Assembly: GCA_965371245.1 (NCBI GenBank)
Contig: CBDUXT010000032.1
Span: 1-54,686, forward strand
From: CBDUXT01 sp965371245
GTDB taxonomy: Bacteria > Planctomycetota > Phycisphaerae > UBA1845
Reading direction: 5' to 3'
DNA: 54,686 bases
Below the pieces are notes generated by a model, which was given only the letters and a program-made list of their open reading frames with translations, was not told the DNA's origin and did not search any database. This document shows positions 1 through 7,494 of this stretch, piece by piece (within the stretch, counting starts at the first letter, position 1; each line of letters begins with the position of its first letter). The position numbers were made by a program, and so were the translations under genes.

Positions 1-272
1 TAGCCGCGAAGAGCCCGTGCAGCGGCGCCAAAACCGCCACGACCGTGTCGGCCAAGGGCGGCTGCGGCAAGGGCTGCACCAAGCCCTGTTGCAAAGACGC
101 CAAGACGGTTTCGGCGAAGTCCTCGCCGTGCAGCGGCGCCAAGACGGCCACAACCGTAGCCGCGAAGAGCCCGTGCAGCGGCGCCAAAACCGCCACGACC
201 GTGTCGGCCAATGCCGGCTGTGGCAAGGACTGCACCAAGCCCTGTTGCAAGGACGCCAAGACGGTTGCGGTA
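1..272 (+). repeat. 156-bp in-frame direct repeat inside the Cys-rich gene
   Basis: Bases 1-116 recur at 157-272 with few differences; the first 54 bases are identical as read. The 156-bp period equals 52 codons, so unit gain or loss keeps the frame. This is a substrate for length variation by slippage or recombination. Confidence 0.85.
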
Positions 273-932
273 AAGAAGAAGGGTTGTTGTGGCCATTGCT
301 CGAAGAGCGCGAAGACGACCGCTTCCGCGGAAGGCGGATGCCCCATCGCCGCGAGGGTCAAGACCGTGCTCGCCTCGATGCCCACGATGAAGTACCGCAT
401 CGGCAAGGAGACCACGGGCTGCTCACACAGCGCGGCCGCCATGGCCGACAAGGCCGGCGAGTCGATGAAGTTCGTCGTCGGTGACGATGTCATCGCCAAT
501 GAAGGTGAAGCGCTGGTTGCACTGACCGCCCTTCTGGAAGCGAAGGTCGTGTCCATGCAGACCGTCGGCTACGTGGCCGGTGGAAAGTGCGGAGGCTGCC
601 CGATGACCGCCAAGAGCGTCGCCAAGGAAAGTGGAACCAAGGTGACCTACCGCGTCGGCGGTGTCGATTTCGACAGCAAGGAAATCGCCGAGAAGGTCGC
701 CAAGCTGGTCAGCGACGCCGTTGCCACCGTGGCCATGGAATACAAGGTCGATGGCAAGAGCTACGGATGCAGCCAGACGGCCGGCGCGAAGTCCAAAGAG
801 GCCGGTGCGACGATGACCTATGTCGTCGGCGACAAAGAGACCGGTTGCAAGATCAGCGCCGCGCGGAACCTGGCCGAGGCGAGAATCCGCAAGATCGTCG
901 AGACCGCGGCCGCCGCGTCGTTCTCTCTTTAG
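3..932 (+). CDS. Cysteine-rich repeat protein, 5' end outside window
   Basis: The frame is open from the first bases, so the N-terminus lies upstream; a GTG at 45 is only an internal valine codon. The visible product has two parts. Residues 1 to about 105 are low-complexity Lys/Ala/Thr/Cys repeats with alternating SPCSGAKTATTV and CGKxCTKPCCKDAKTV units. The rest is three related modules of about 57 residues, each containing Y-x-V-x-G followed by GCxxSA or GCxxTA, then KEAG and M-x-Y-x-VG. The paired and vicinal cysteines suggest metal binding or redox buffering, but this is inference because I do not recognise the family. No signal peptide can be assessed. A strong terminator follows the stop by about 57 bp, so this is the last gene of its transcript. 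Confidence 0.75.
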   Translation, partial: AAKSPCSGAKTATTVSAKGGCGKGCTKPCCKDAKTVSAKSSPCSGAKTATTVAAKSPCSGAKTATTVSANAGCGKDCTKPCCKDAKTVAVKKKGCCGHCSKSAKTTASAEGGCPIAARVKTVLASMPTMKYRIGKETTGCSHSAAAMADKAGESMKFVVGDDVIANEGEALVALTALLEAKVVSMQTVGYVAGGKCGGCPMTAKSVAKESGTKVTYRVGGVDFDSKEIAEKVAKLVSDAVATVAMEYKVDGKSYGCSQTAGAKSKEAGATMTYVVGDKETGCKISAARNLAEARIRKIVETAAAASFSL

Positions 933-988
933 TGCCCAAGCGTCCGCCGGCAAGCAACCCGGCGGCGATCAAGTGTACGTGAGCACAA

Positions 989-1019
989 GCCCGAGGCAAA
1001 AACGCCTCGGGCTTTTTTT
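989..1019 (+). terminator. Rho-independent terminator
   Basis: A perfect 9-bp stem, GCCCGAGGC (989-997) with GCCTCGGGC (1004-1012), has a 6-base A-rich loop and is followed by seven T (1013-1019). It ends the transcript of the Cys-rich gene. Confidence 0.93.
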
Positions 1020-1095
1020 ATCGTCCTTACTCGTCGCGGGACGACGATCGGGGTGTGCGATGTGCCGTGAGGGCCAGTGGCAGAAAGTTTTTTTC

Positions 1096-1123
1096 TTGTC
1101 CTCTCCCGCGCGGCCGATAGAAT
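1096..1123 (+). promoter_or_regulatory. Candidate sigma-70 promoter of the TIGR04255-like operon
   Basis: TTGTCC (1096-1101), a 16-bp spacer and TAGAAT (1118-1123) lie 50 bp before the GTG start at 1173 and after the upstream terminator. The match is read by eye; the transcription start is not known. Confidence 0.5.
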
Positions 1124-1172
1124 GGTTACAGATTGGCGCGTATGATGTTTTCGGCAGGGAGGTGAAGGCTTC

Positions 1173-1946
1173 GTGCGGCTAGATTTTGACAATCTTCCAC
1201 TGGTCGAGGCGGCCGCCCGCGTCAGCTTCGTCCCTCCGATCCCGCTCACGTTCTCGATGATCAACGCCGTACATGACACCATCAAGGACGAGTTCCCACG
1301 ACTTGCCACGCCAAGTCGGTTCGAAGCGGCTCCGGGTATCGGAACCAGAACCGTTACTATCTCCCCGGACCAATTGGTGGGCGTTGTCTATACGGGTAAT
1401 GCACGAGGGCTATCGATCGGCCTGCAGCAAGATGTCATAATCGCGCGATGGCAAAGGTCGATCTCTGAGCCCGGCGTGGCGTATCCGCGGTTTCCAGGAC
1501 TTCGGAAGATCCTTCTACAGACAATCGACGCCGTACGGGCCGCAGCCACGCCTGAAGCTCTAACCGCCGTTGTCGTGAACATGTCTTATACGAACTTCAT
1601 CGAGGCGCCGGTCACCGCCGATGCGCTGCGCGACTATTTTTCCAGGACTGTCCATGTCGAGGCACTGGCGGACGCCGACACAGTCAACAAGCTGGAGTTG
1701 GCATGGCGCGAAGGCGACACTGATCTCCGTTTTTGTTTGGAGAATGTAACCGCCAAGCTCGGTGATACGACCTCGGACGGGTTCCGCTTGACAACAGTGG
1801 CAGGCCAAGTGCTCGAGCGGGCCAACGCCGATACGCCGCACGGACTCAACGCCGTTCACCAGCGGCTACAGTTACTCTTCACTGAGTTAATCTCTGAGCA
1901 AGCTAAGCTACAGTGGGGACTGAAGGTGGCCCGAGACGATGAGTAG
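1173..1946 (+). CDS. TIGR04255-like protein
   Basis: The 257-residue product opens with FDNLPLVEAAARVSF, which resembles the PLVEA...F start typical of the sporadically distributed TIGR04255 family (about 250 residues, function unknown). Length and layout also fit. There is no signal peptide or membrane segment, so it is probably cytoplasmic. The GTG start at 1173 has a good Shine-Dalgarno (GGGAGGTGA) about 7 bases upstream. It overlaps the next gene by 8 bp, so the two are probably translationally coupled. The region is visibly less GC-rich than its neighbours, which suggests transfer. The family assignment rests on the N-terminal motif only; the operon role is inference. Confidence 0.65.
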   Translation: MRLDFDNLPLVEAAARVSFVPPIPLTFSMINAVHDTIKDEFPRLATPSRFEAAPGIGTRTVTISPDQLVGVVYTGNARGLSIGLQQDVIIARWQRSISEPGVAYPRFPGLRKILLQTIDAVRAAATPEALTAVVVNMSYTNFIEAPVTADALRDYFSRTVHVEALADADTVNKLELAWREGDTDLRFCLENVTAKLGDTTSDGFRLTTVAGQVLERANADTPHGLNAVHQRLQLLFTELISEQAKLQWGLKVARDDE

Positions 1947-2679
1947 TCCCGAACTCCTCACACCGACGCGCCTGGCATCGTTTCCCATCTCGACGGATTT
2001 CGAGGGCTTGGAGTACAGTGACGATGCGACGTACTACTACTTGACAGGCATACAGCCCAGCTACCGCGAGCTGGACCGCTACGGACGTCTGGGCGCACAG
2101 AATCCGCAGGCGGTTGCCTGGGTGATGGAGCCCGCAACGACCAAGGCGCGGACCTTCGACCCAGACGATCTTCTTGCCAGGGCTGACGAGATTACTTTCG
2201 TAGAGCTCGTCATGGCGAACGCTACGGTTTGGCGGATCGAGCCCGCGGAAACCAGTGCGCTGGTCTTCAACCCAGACGGTTTTGACGCAGGTTTTTGGGC
2301 TCGCAAACGCACGTTTGTAGACCGGATCATTGCAAACTTGAAGGAGGACCGTGAGGAGGCGCTATCGGAGGGCGAAGCTGTTGCCACAGACGCGGCGGAG
2401 AACGCGTGCGTGAAGGTTGCACGAACGATAGCCCCCTGCCTAGCGCCGTTCGTGCCAGGGCTCAAATGGGCAGCGTTTGCTGGTAATTCGGGCGTCGTTT
2501 CTCTAGTCCTGCAATCTTTCGTCTCCAACCGACGGTTGAATTACGAGTTCTCGCCCGACGGAAAGAAGGTCTCTGTCGTTGAGATTAACGAACATCTCGG
2601 GCATGAGTTGACCAACGTAGGAATCGAGGATGCACAGTTCCTGAGGGAGCGGGCCGGGTGGGTAGTGAGGCGAGCTTAA
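1939..2679 (+). CDS. Unrecognised partner of the TIGR04255-like gene
   Basis: This 246-residue soluble protein starts at ATG 1939, overlapping the previous gene by 8 bp. It has an acidic, aromatic N-terminal half with a run of tyrosines (DDATYYYLTG, about residues 29-38), an acidic helical stretch near 140-150 (KEDREEALSEGE) and a small Ala/Gly-rich hydrophobic segment near 170-195. I see no catalytic motif and no known family. Tight coupling to a sporadic-family gene suggests a protein pair, for example a toxin with its antidote or two parts of a defence module, but nothing in the sequence proves it. Confidence 0.7.
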   Translation: MSSPELLTPTRLASFPISTDFEGLEYSDDATYYYLTGIQPSYRELDRYGRLGAQNPQAVAWVMEPATTKARTFDPDDLLARADEITFVELVMANATVWRIEPAETSALVFNPDGFDAGFWARKRTFVDRIIANLKEDREEALSEGEAVATDAAENACVKVARTIAPCLAPFVPGLKWAAFAGNSGVVSLVLQSFVSNRRLNYEFSPDGKKVSVVEINEHLGHELTNVGIEDAQFLRERAGWVVRRA

Positions 2680-3128
2680 GGACATTTAGCCCCGAAGACG
2701 GATTCTTGCGACGAACCTCAAAGAGAAGTCAAATGAGGGAGGCGATCGTGTCTTGGGAGGCTTTCAAAGATTCCCAACCAACTCCAACGTTGTCGTTCAC
2801 GCTCCAGAATTCTGAACTTCGAACGCCGGCTGGACTCAAGCAATTTCAGCGAGACAAGGCAATCCCCTCCTCCGGAGATCTTCCGGGCATCTGCATGCTG
2901 ACGTACGCCGACCTCACCGACGAGAAGATCAATCTCCCGCCGCGTCGAGATCGCGATCGTGACGACGAAAAATACGGACACCTGCACTGCTGTACCGATC
3001 GCCCGCGTCACCAGCTGCAGATGGAGCGGATGGCCGACCTTGCAACCAAGAATGGTGTCCTGTGTGATATGGTTCGCCATAAGAAGCGAAAGCGTGACGC
3101 GGGCCAGAGCCGTGATTCCGGGGAATAA
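2658..3128 (+). CDS. Third gene of the TIGR04255-like operon, unknown
   Basis: A 156-residue hydrophilic, strongly charged product. The GTG at 2658 overlaps the previous gene by 22 bp and has AGGGAG at about 8 bases, so it was preferred to the in-frame ATG at 2733, which would give 131 residues. Notable features are a Lys/Arg-rich tail (HKKRKRDA) and a central KYGHLHCCTDRPRH stretch with clustered His and Cys that could bind metal or nucleic acid; that is speculation. It ends 3 bp before the convergent LOG-family gene. It may be an accessory component of the two-gene module, or a chance frame within transferred DNA. Confidence 0.5.
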   Translation: MGSEASLRTFSPEDGFLRRTSKRSQMREAIVSWEAFKDSQPTPTLSFTLQNSELRTPAGLKQFQRDKAIPSSGDLPGICMLTYADLTDEKINLPPRRDRDRDDEKYGHLHCCTDRPRHQLQMERMADLATKNGVLCDMVRHKKRKRDAGQSRDSGE

Positions 3129-3131
3129 GGG

Positions 3132-3617
3132 CTAGCTGAGAACCTCCGCCGCTTGTTCGACGGCTGCTTCCGGTGTGTTTGCCCGAGTGAGTTGCCCGGT
3201 CGTGCGGTAGGGATCGAAGTCGGCGCCGAGGTCGAAGCCCAGCAGGATCACTCGCTTGTGGTGCTTGAGCGCCAGCACGATCTCGGAGAGTGTTCCCAGC
3301 GCGCCCGGGCAGGCGATCACCACGTCACTCGACAAGACGTTGATCAGGTTGCGCCCGTCTCCGAGGCCTGTGACGATCGCGACATCCAGGTCGGGCGATG
3401 CCTGCGCTCGCGTGTCGCCCGGGAGAACGCCGATCACCGTTCCGCCGGCCTGCTTCGCGCCGCGGGCCGAGGCGGCCATCACGCCGGCATCGCGCCCGCC
3501 GCTTAACAGAATCCATCCGTGACCGGCGATCAGCCGACCCAGCTCGGTCGCCATGCGGGCGACTCGCTGATCGGCGCTCGATCCGCCCATCACGCCGATG
3601 ACGGGTTTGCGTATCAT
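3132..3617 (-). CDS. SLOG/LOG-family nucleotide-binding protein (TIGR00725-like)
   Basis: A 161-residue Rossmann-like protein. The glycine-rich motifs are IGVMGGSSAD at the N-terminus, LLSGGRDAGVMAASARGAKQAGG, and a PGALGTLSEI segment like the PGGxGTxxE signature of LOG/lysine-decarboxylase-like proteins. The second glycine of PGG is alanine here, so phosphoribohydrolase activity on cytokinin-type nucleotides is uncertain. TIGR00725-type members are about this size. The ATG at 3617, preceded by AGGAAG, was chosen over an upstream in-frame start 36 bp earlier because homologous proteins start at the beta strand before MGGSS. It is convergent with the operon to its left and is probably a single transcript. 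Confidence 0.8.
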   Translation of the reverse strand: MIRKPVIGVMGGSSADQRVARMATELGRLIAGHGWILLSGGRDAGVMAASARGAKQAGGTVIGVLPGDTRAQASPDLDVAIVTGLGDGRNLINVLSSDVVIACPGALGTLSEIVLALKHHKRVILLGFDLGADFDPYRTTGQLTRANTPEAAVEQAAEVLS

Positions 3618-3940
3618 TTGGCTTCCTGTCGAATCGAAAAGACCACACAGCACGTATTGTCACCGGATCCACGCCGCGGTACGTACGCGCCGTGAACCCG
3701 GGGCCTGAAAGCTTCGATCATACCACCGGCATGGGCGTTCGTGTGCATGCGCCAAACATGCCCGATCCGCCTCAGGCGGCCGAGTTGATCGCCGCGTGCG
3801 GGCACGGGCGGCGAAGGGAGGGCTGGGCAACGCGCTTCAGGCGGCCACGACTTGGTAGGCCGGTCTGATGTAGTTTCTCATAAATACTGCAACTTCTATT
3901 CCGCCTGTCGGTGGCGTTGTCGGGAAGGAGGATGGTATCC
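3618..3940. other. Intergenic region before the IS630 remnant
   Basis: No convincing gene is seen. The stretch from about 3865 to 3900 is unusually AT-rich for this window (around CTCATAAATACTGCAACTTC) and may be the left end of the IS630-type element whose transposase remnant follows. I could not find the matching right-end inverted repeat. Confidence 0.35.
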
Positions 3941-4342
3941 ATGCGAGCGGCTCCGAAGGTAACGTTGACCGACGGACAGCGGGTGACGCTACGGCGAGGG
4001 TCGCGTGGACGCACGACGCCCGTGCGTTTGGTTCGGCGGGCGCGGATCGTACTGTTGGCCGCCGAGGGTAAACAGAACATTGAGATGGCCGAGCAACTCG
4101 GCATCGAACGGACCATCGTGGGACGTTGGCGCCGACGCTTCGTCGCACTGGGTCTGGCCGGGATGGAGAAAAATGCGCCGCGTGGTGGCCGCCCCGCCAA
4201 CATGGCGCTGGCTCGAAAGATTGTGGAACACACGATCCGGTGCAACCCGCGCCACGGCACGCACTGGAGCACGACCCGCTTGGCCAAAGCGCTGGGCACC
4301 AGCGCATCGACGGTGTCGCGGCTCGGAAGGACAGCAACGTAG
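3941..4342 (+). pseudogene. IS630-family transposase, N-terminal remnant
   Basis: About 133 residues resembling the N-terminal DNA-binding part of IS630/Tc1-type transposases. The first helix-turn-helix is RARIVLLAAEGKQNIEMAEQLGIERTIVGRWRRRF, followed by GLAGMEKNAPRGGRP and then a second HTH (HWSTTRLAKALGTSASTVSR). Full-length proteins of the family are about 340-350 residues with a DDE domain after this point. Here the frame leaves the family at SRLGRTAT and stops in a repeat cluster, so the catalytic domain is missing. The start at 3941 has AAGGAGG 9 bases upstream. It probably cannot transpose; a DNA-binding remnant protein remains possible. Confidence 0.75.
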
Positions 4343-4436
4343 GGTGGGCTATTGCCCACCGTTTGATCACAAGAAGGCGGGCAATAGCCCGCCCTACCGG
4401 CTGGTCAGGCAATAGCCCGCGCTACCGGCTGGTCAG
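4339..4436. repeat. Cluster of a GGGCAATAGCCCGCCCTACC-type repeat
   Basis: Two tandem 28-bp copies (4381-4408 and 4409-4436) differ at one base. An inverted copy (GTAGGGTGGGCTATTGC, 4339-4355) faces them, giving a hairpin of about 17 bp. The cluster begins exactly where the transposase frame is lost. Short palindromic repeats of this kind are often mobilised or used as insertion targets. Confidence 0.8.
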
Positions 4437-4553
4437 ATTTCGTTCGACGGTCGGTTGCGCGCTTGTAAGAAAAAGGCGCGGCGCGGGGGTCTGTGCCCCC
4501 CCCCGCGCCGATGTGATTCTTATGGCCGAGAAGTCCGACCGCCAGAGCAAGCG

Positions 4554-7013
4554 TTATTTCCGCGGACCGGCGTTCTTTACGTACTTGTCGAGCCACTCGG
4601 TGGTCTCGGCCGCCAGGTGCATCAGAGACTCGCGCGCCTGATAGCCGTGGCTCTCGTTGGGCAACATGACGAGCTTGGCCACGGCGCCGTGGCCCTTGAG
4701 GGCCGCGTAGTAACGCCTGCTTTGAATCGGGAACGTGCCGGAGTTGTTGTCGGCCTCGCCGTGAATCAGCAGGATGGGTTCGTTCACCTTGTCGGCGTGC
4801 ATGAACGGCGACATCGCGAAATAGATCTCCGGCGCCTCCCAGAAGGTGCGCTCTTCGGACTGGAAGCCGAACGGGGTCAGCGTGCGGTTGTACGCCCCGC
4901 TGCGCGCGACGCCCGCACGGAAGACGTCGCTGTGGGCCAACAGATTGGCTGTCATGAACGCTCCATACGAATGACCGCCGACGGCAACCCGATCACGATC
5001 GGCCACACCGCGTCGAACGGCCTCGTCCACGGCGGCCTGGGCGCCGGCGACCAACTGCTTGACGAAGGTATCGTTGGGTTCCTCGTCTCCCTCGCCGATG
5101 ATCGGCAGGCTGAAGTTGTTCCACACCGCGTAGCCGTGGACCAGCCACAACAGCGGCGAGCTGGAAGACGTGCGAACGAAACGGTGCGGCGAGCCGGACG
5201 TCTGACCGGCGGCGGCGGCGCTCTTGAACTCACGCGGATAGGCCCACGCGAACATGGGGAACGGACCGTCCTTGGGCTTCTTGCCCGGTGGCAGATAGAG
5301 TGTGGCCGTCAGATCGACGCCGTCGGCGCGCTTGTAGCGGATCATCTCCGTGTAGACGTTGGCAAGCTGTGGCTGTGGGTGGGGGAAGTTCGTGATGGCA
5401 CGAATCTGGTCGGTGCCGACCTTTCGGACAAAGTAGTTCGGCGGCTCGGTCTTGGACTCTCGTCGAGTCATCAGCATCCTGCTCTCCGGGTCCAGCAGGT
5501 CCACCGCCGACTCGAAGTAGGGCGATTCCGATCGCCACAGGCGAGAGGTTTCCCTCGAGCCCAGGTCAAGGCGATCGAGGAATGGCCGATCGCCCTCGGG
5601 CGATGCGCCCCGACCGGTCAGGAAGAGCGCGTTTCCGGCGCGGGGCGTCATCAACACCGACGTCCCCCGCGGCGTCCGGCGCATCATCGGGCGACCGGGG
5701 TCGTTGTAACGGTCCTCGTAGGATCGATCCCAGAGGATGCTGGGCTCGGAGCCGGGTTTGGATGGATCGACGATCCACGTCTTGCGCGTTCGCGTCCGCC
5801 ACCACGACTCGGTCACCAGCGCCAGGTTTTGATGACCCCACGTGATGCCGCCGTAGCGCAACCCGAGTGACACCAAGGCGACGGCATCGCGGGAGAACGG
5901 GGCGGCCAGCGTGAAGACGCGATCGCGCACTTCGGCTTTCTTCTTGGGGTCGCCGCCGTCCTGCGCCTCCGTCCAATAGAGCGTGGACCCGGCGTCGGCC
6001 CGCCAGCCGAACGACCTCGGTCCCGTCGGAACCGCGCCGAAGCCGATCGGCACTTCGTCGGCCAGCGGAAGGTCGGCCACCATCTTCACGACGGTCCCTT
6101 TCATGTCCCAGATTTCCACGCGGCGCGGGAAGCGCCGGGCGGGAACGAGATACGAGTAGGGCTTGTGCAACGTCTCGACGAGGATGTACTTGGCGTCGGG
6201 GGAGGGTTGGGCGCGGGTGATGACCCCGGCGGATCCCATGGGCGACAGCCGACCGTCCAGTGTCACGCGCGCGACACGGCACGTCAGATAGTGATCGAAC
6301 AACGCTTCGTCGTGCTTGTTCTTGAGCAGGTCTTGATAGGTCCGGGCGGCGGCTCGCTTCTTCTGGTTCTCCTGCACGATGGGTCCGACGGGCACCGCCG
6401 GCGCCACCGGCGCATCGCCCCGCCGAGGCGGGATGAATCGGCAGATGAGGGTCTTGCTGTCCGAACTCCAGCCAAACGCGGAGCCATAGGCGGCGGCCAG
6501 ACGCGGCGCGGTCAGGCGTTTGGCCCGCCCGGTCGAGACCTCGGCGACCCAGAGCTCAATGCCCGTGTCCAAGGTGATCGTAAAGGCGATCCTCTTGCCG
6601 TCCGGCGCCCAGCGAACACGGCCGATGCGCGGATCCTTCGGCAGCTCCGTGATGGGGCGCTCCATGCCGTCGGAGATGCGCTTGAGCGTCAGGCTCGTCG
6701 AGTGCCGCGCGCGGCTGCGACCGTTCGTTCGCGGATTGATCCGAAACCCCCCGATGCGCAGCTCCGGCTGCGAGACCTCGGCAATCGGCGGCATGCTCGG
6801 GCGCCCGCTCAGAATCATCCACACCTTGCTGGGACCCACACTCACACCGGGCGTCGGTGGCGCGTCGATCAGATCGGCGATGGCCTTCGGCGGCATTTTG
6901 TAACCGCCGTCCTGCGCGACCACCGGAATGGCTGCGCCGAAGAGGATGGCACAGGCCACCGGAAACACTTGTTCGAACCGAACTCGGCCGATCCCTCTCG
7001 AGGCAATGGTCAT
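4554..7013 (-). CDS. Exported S9 family peptidase (prolyl oligopeptidase fold, S9D-like)
   Basis: An 819-residue secreted serine peptidase. The start at 7013 (AAGGAG upstream) gives a signal peptide, MTIASRG... with a hydrophobic core and AVA-like end VVAQDGG. The N-terminal YKMPPKAIADLIDAPPTP, SMPPIAEVSQPE and R-x-NPRTNGRSR match the layout of glutamyl-endopeptidase-type (S9D) proteins. A beta-propeller region follows (APDGKRIAF, SSDSKTL). The catalytic domain has GHSYGAF (Ser near 681), HGEADNNSG (Asp near 748) and ESHGYQ (His near 789), so the triad is complete. It likely degrades peptides in the periplasm. It stands alone and is divergent from the gene at 7495. Confidence 0.9.
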   Translation of the reverse strand: MTIASRGIGRVRFEQVFPVACAILFGAAIPVVAQDGGYKMPPKAIADLIDAPPTPGVSVGPSKVWMILSGRPSMPPIAEVSQPELRIGGFRINPRTNGRSRARHSTSLTLKRISDGMERPITELPKDPRIGRVRWAPDGKRIAFTITLDTGIELWVAEVSTGRAKRLTAPRLAAAYGSAFGWSSDSKTLICRFIPPRRGDAPVAPAVPVGPIVQENQKKRAAARTYQDLLKNKHDEALFDHYLTCRVARVTLDGRLSPMGSAGVITRAQPSPDAKYILVETLHKPYSYLVPARRFPRRVEIWDMKGTVVKMVADLPLADEVPIGFGAVPTGPRSFGWRADAGSTLYWTEAQDGGDPKKKAEVRDRVFTLAAPFSRDAVALVSLGLRYGGITWGHQNLALVTESWWRTRTRKTWIVDPSKPGSEPSILWDRSYEDRYNDPGRPMMRRTPRGTSVLMTPRAGNALFLTGRGASPEGDRPFLDRLDLGSRETSRLWRSESPYFESAVDLLDPESRMLMTRRESKTEPPNYFVRKVGTDQIRAITNFPHPQPQLANVYTEMIRYKRADGVDLTATLYLPPGKKPKDGPFPMFAWAYPREFKSAAAAGQTSGSPHRFVRTSSSSPLLWLVHGYAVWNNFSLPIIGEGDEEPNDTFVKQLVAGAQAAVDEAVRRGVADRDRVAVGGHSYGAFMTANLLAHSDVFRAGVARSGAYNRTLTPFGFQSEERTFWEAPEIYFAMSPFMHADKVNEPILLIHGEADNNSGTFPIQSRRYYAALKGHGAVAKLVMLPNESHGYQARESLMHLAAETTEWLDKYVKNAGPRK

Positions 7014-7494
7014 TGGACGTCTCCTTGGCATGCTTCCGGACGTGGGGACGGAACCCGGGGATGGCCTCCCCAATGAAAGGCCCCGCGCGACGTTCGTCAA
7101 TGAGGGCCGATGGTAGGCCGACGGAGTCGCCACCGCAACTGCGATGATCAATCTTTTGCATCCTTCGGCTGAACAATGCTGACCGGGCAGCCAGTTCTGG
7201 GACACGCGGCCGGTTGTTCCGAACAGAGCCGCGACTGTGAGGGAGCGGAAACGCGTTGGTTGCCCCCCCCTCTCGGCTGACCGCTACCTGGCGGGCGTGG
7301 CTCGGCTAGCCGAGAAGAACAGGCGGGGCACGGCACCAGGTTACGCCCGTTCGGGGACATGGGTAACACATCCGGATGTTCCCTTCGTTGTCTCGTCGCA
7401 CCCGTTTCGCGTTGTCCGTGGAAGCCCCGCCTGTAGGGCGTGTCCCCCGGCTTGCACCTTGGCCAACGCCACACGCGGCACTATGGTTGGCCGC
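7014..7494. other. Divergent intergenic region
   Basis: 481 bp between the divergent S9 peptidase and TPR membrane protein genes. It presumably holds both promoters, but I see no clear -35/-10 pair, repeat or small gene. A homopolymeric C run (7265-7272) is the only distinctive feature. Confidence 0.4.

Noticed and set aside
3132..3617. Assignment of the LOG-like gene to the TIGR04255-like operon
   Set aside because: It is on the opposite strand and convergent, so it is not cotranscribed; SLOG proteins also have ordinary metabolic roles.
4455..5870. A 471-codon plus-strand frame
   Set aside because: Arg/Gly/Val-rich antisense of the S9 peptidase, whose catalytic triad is intact on the other strand.
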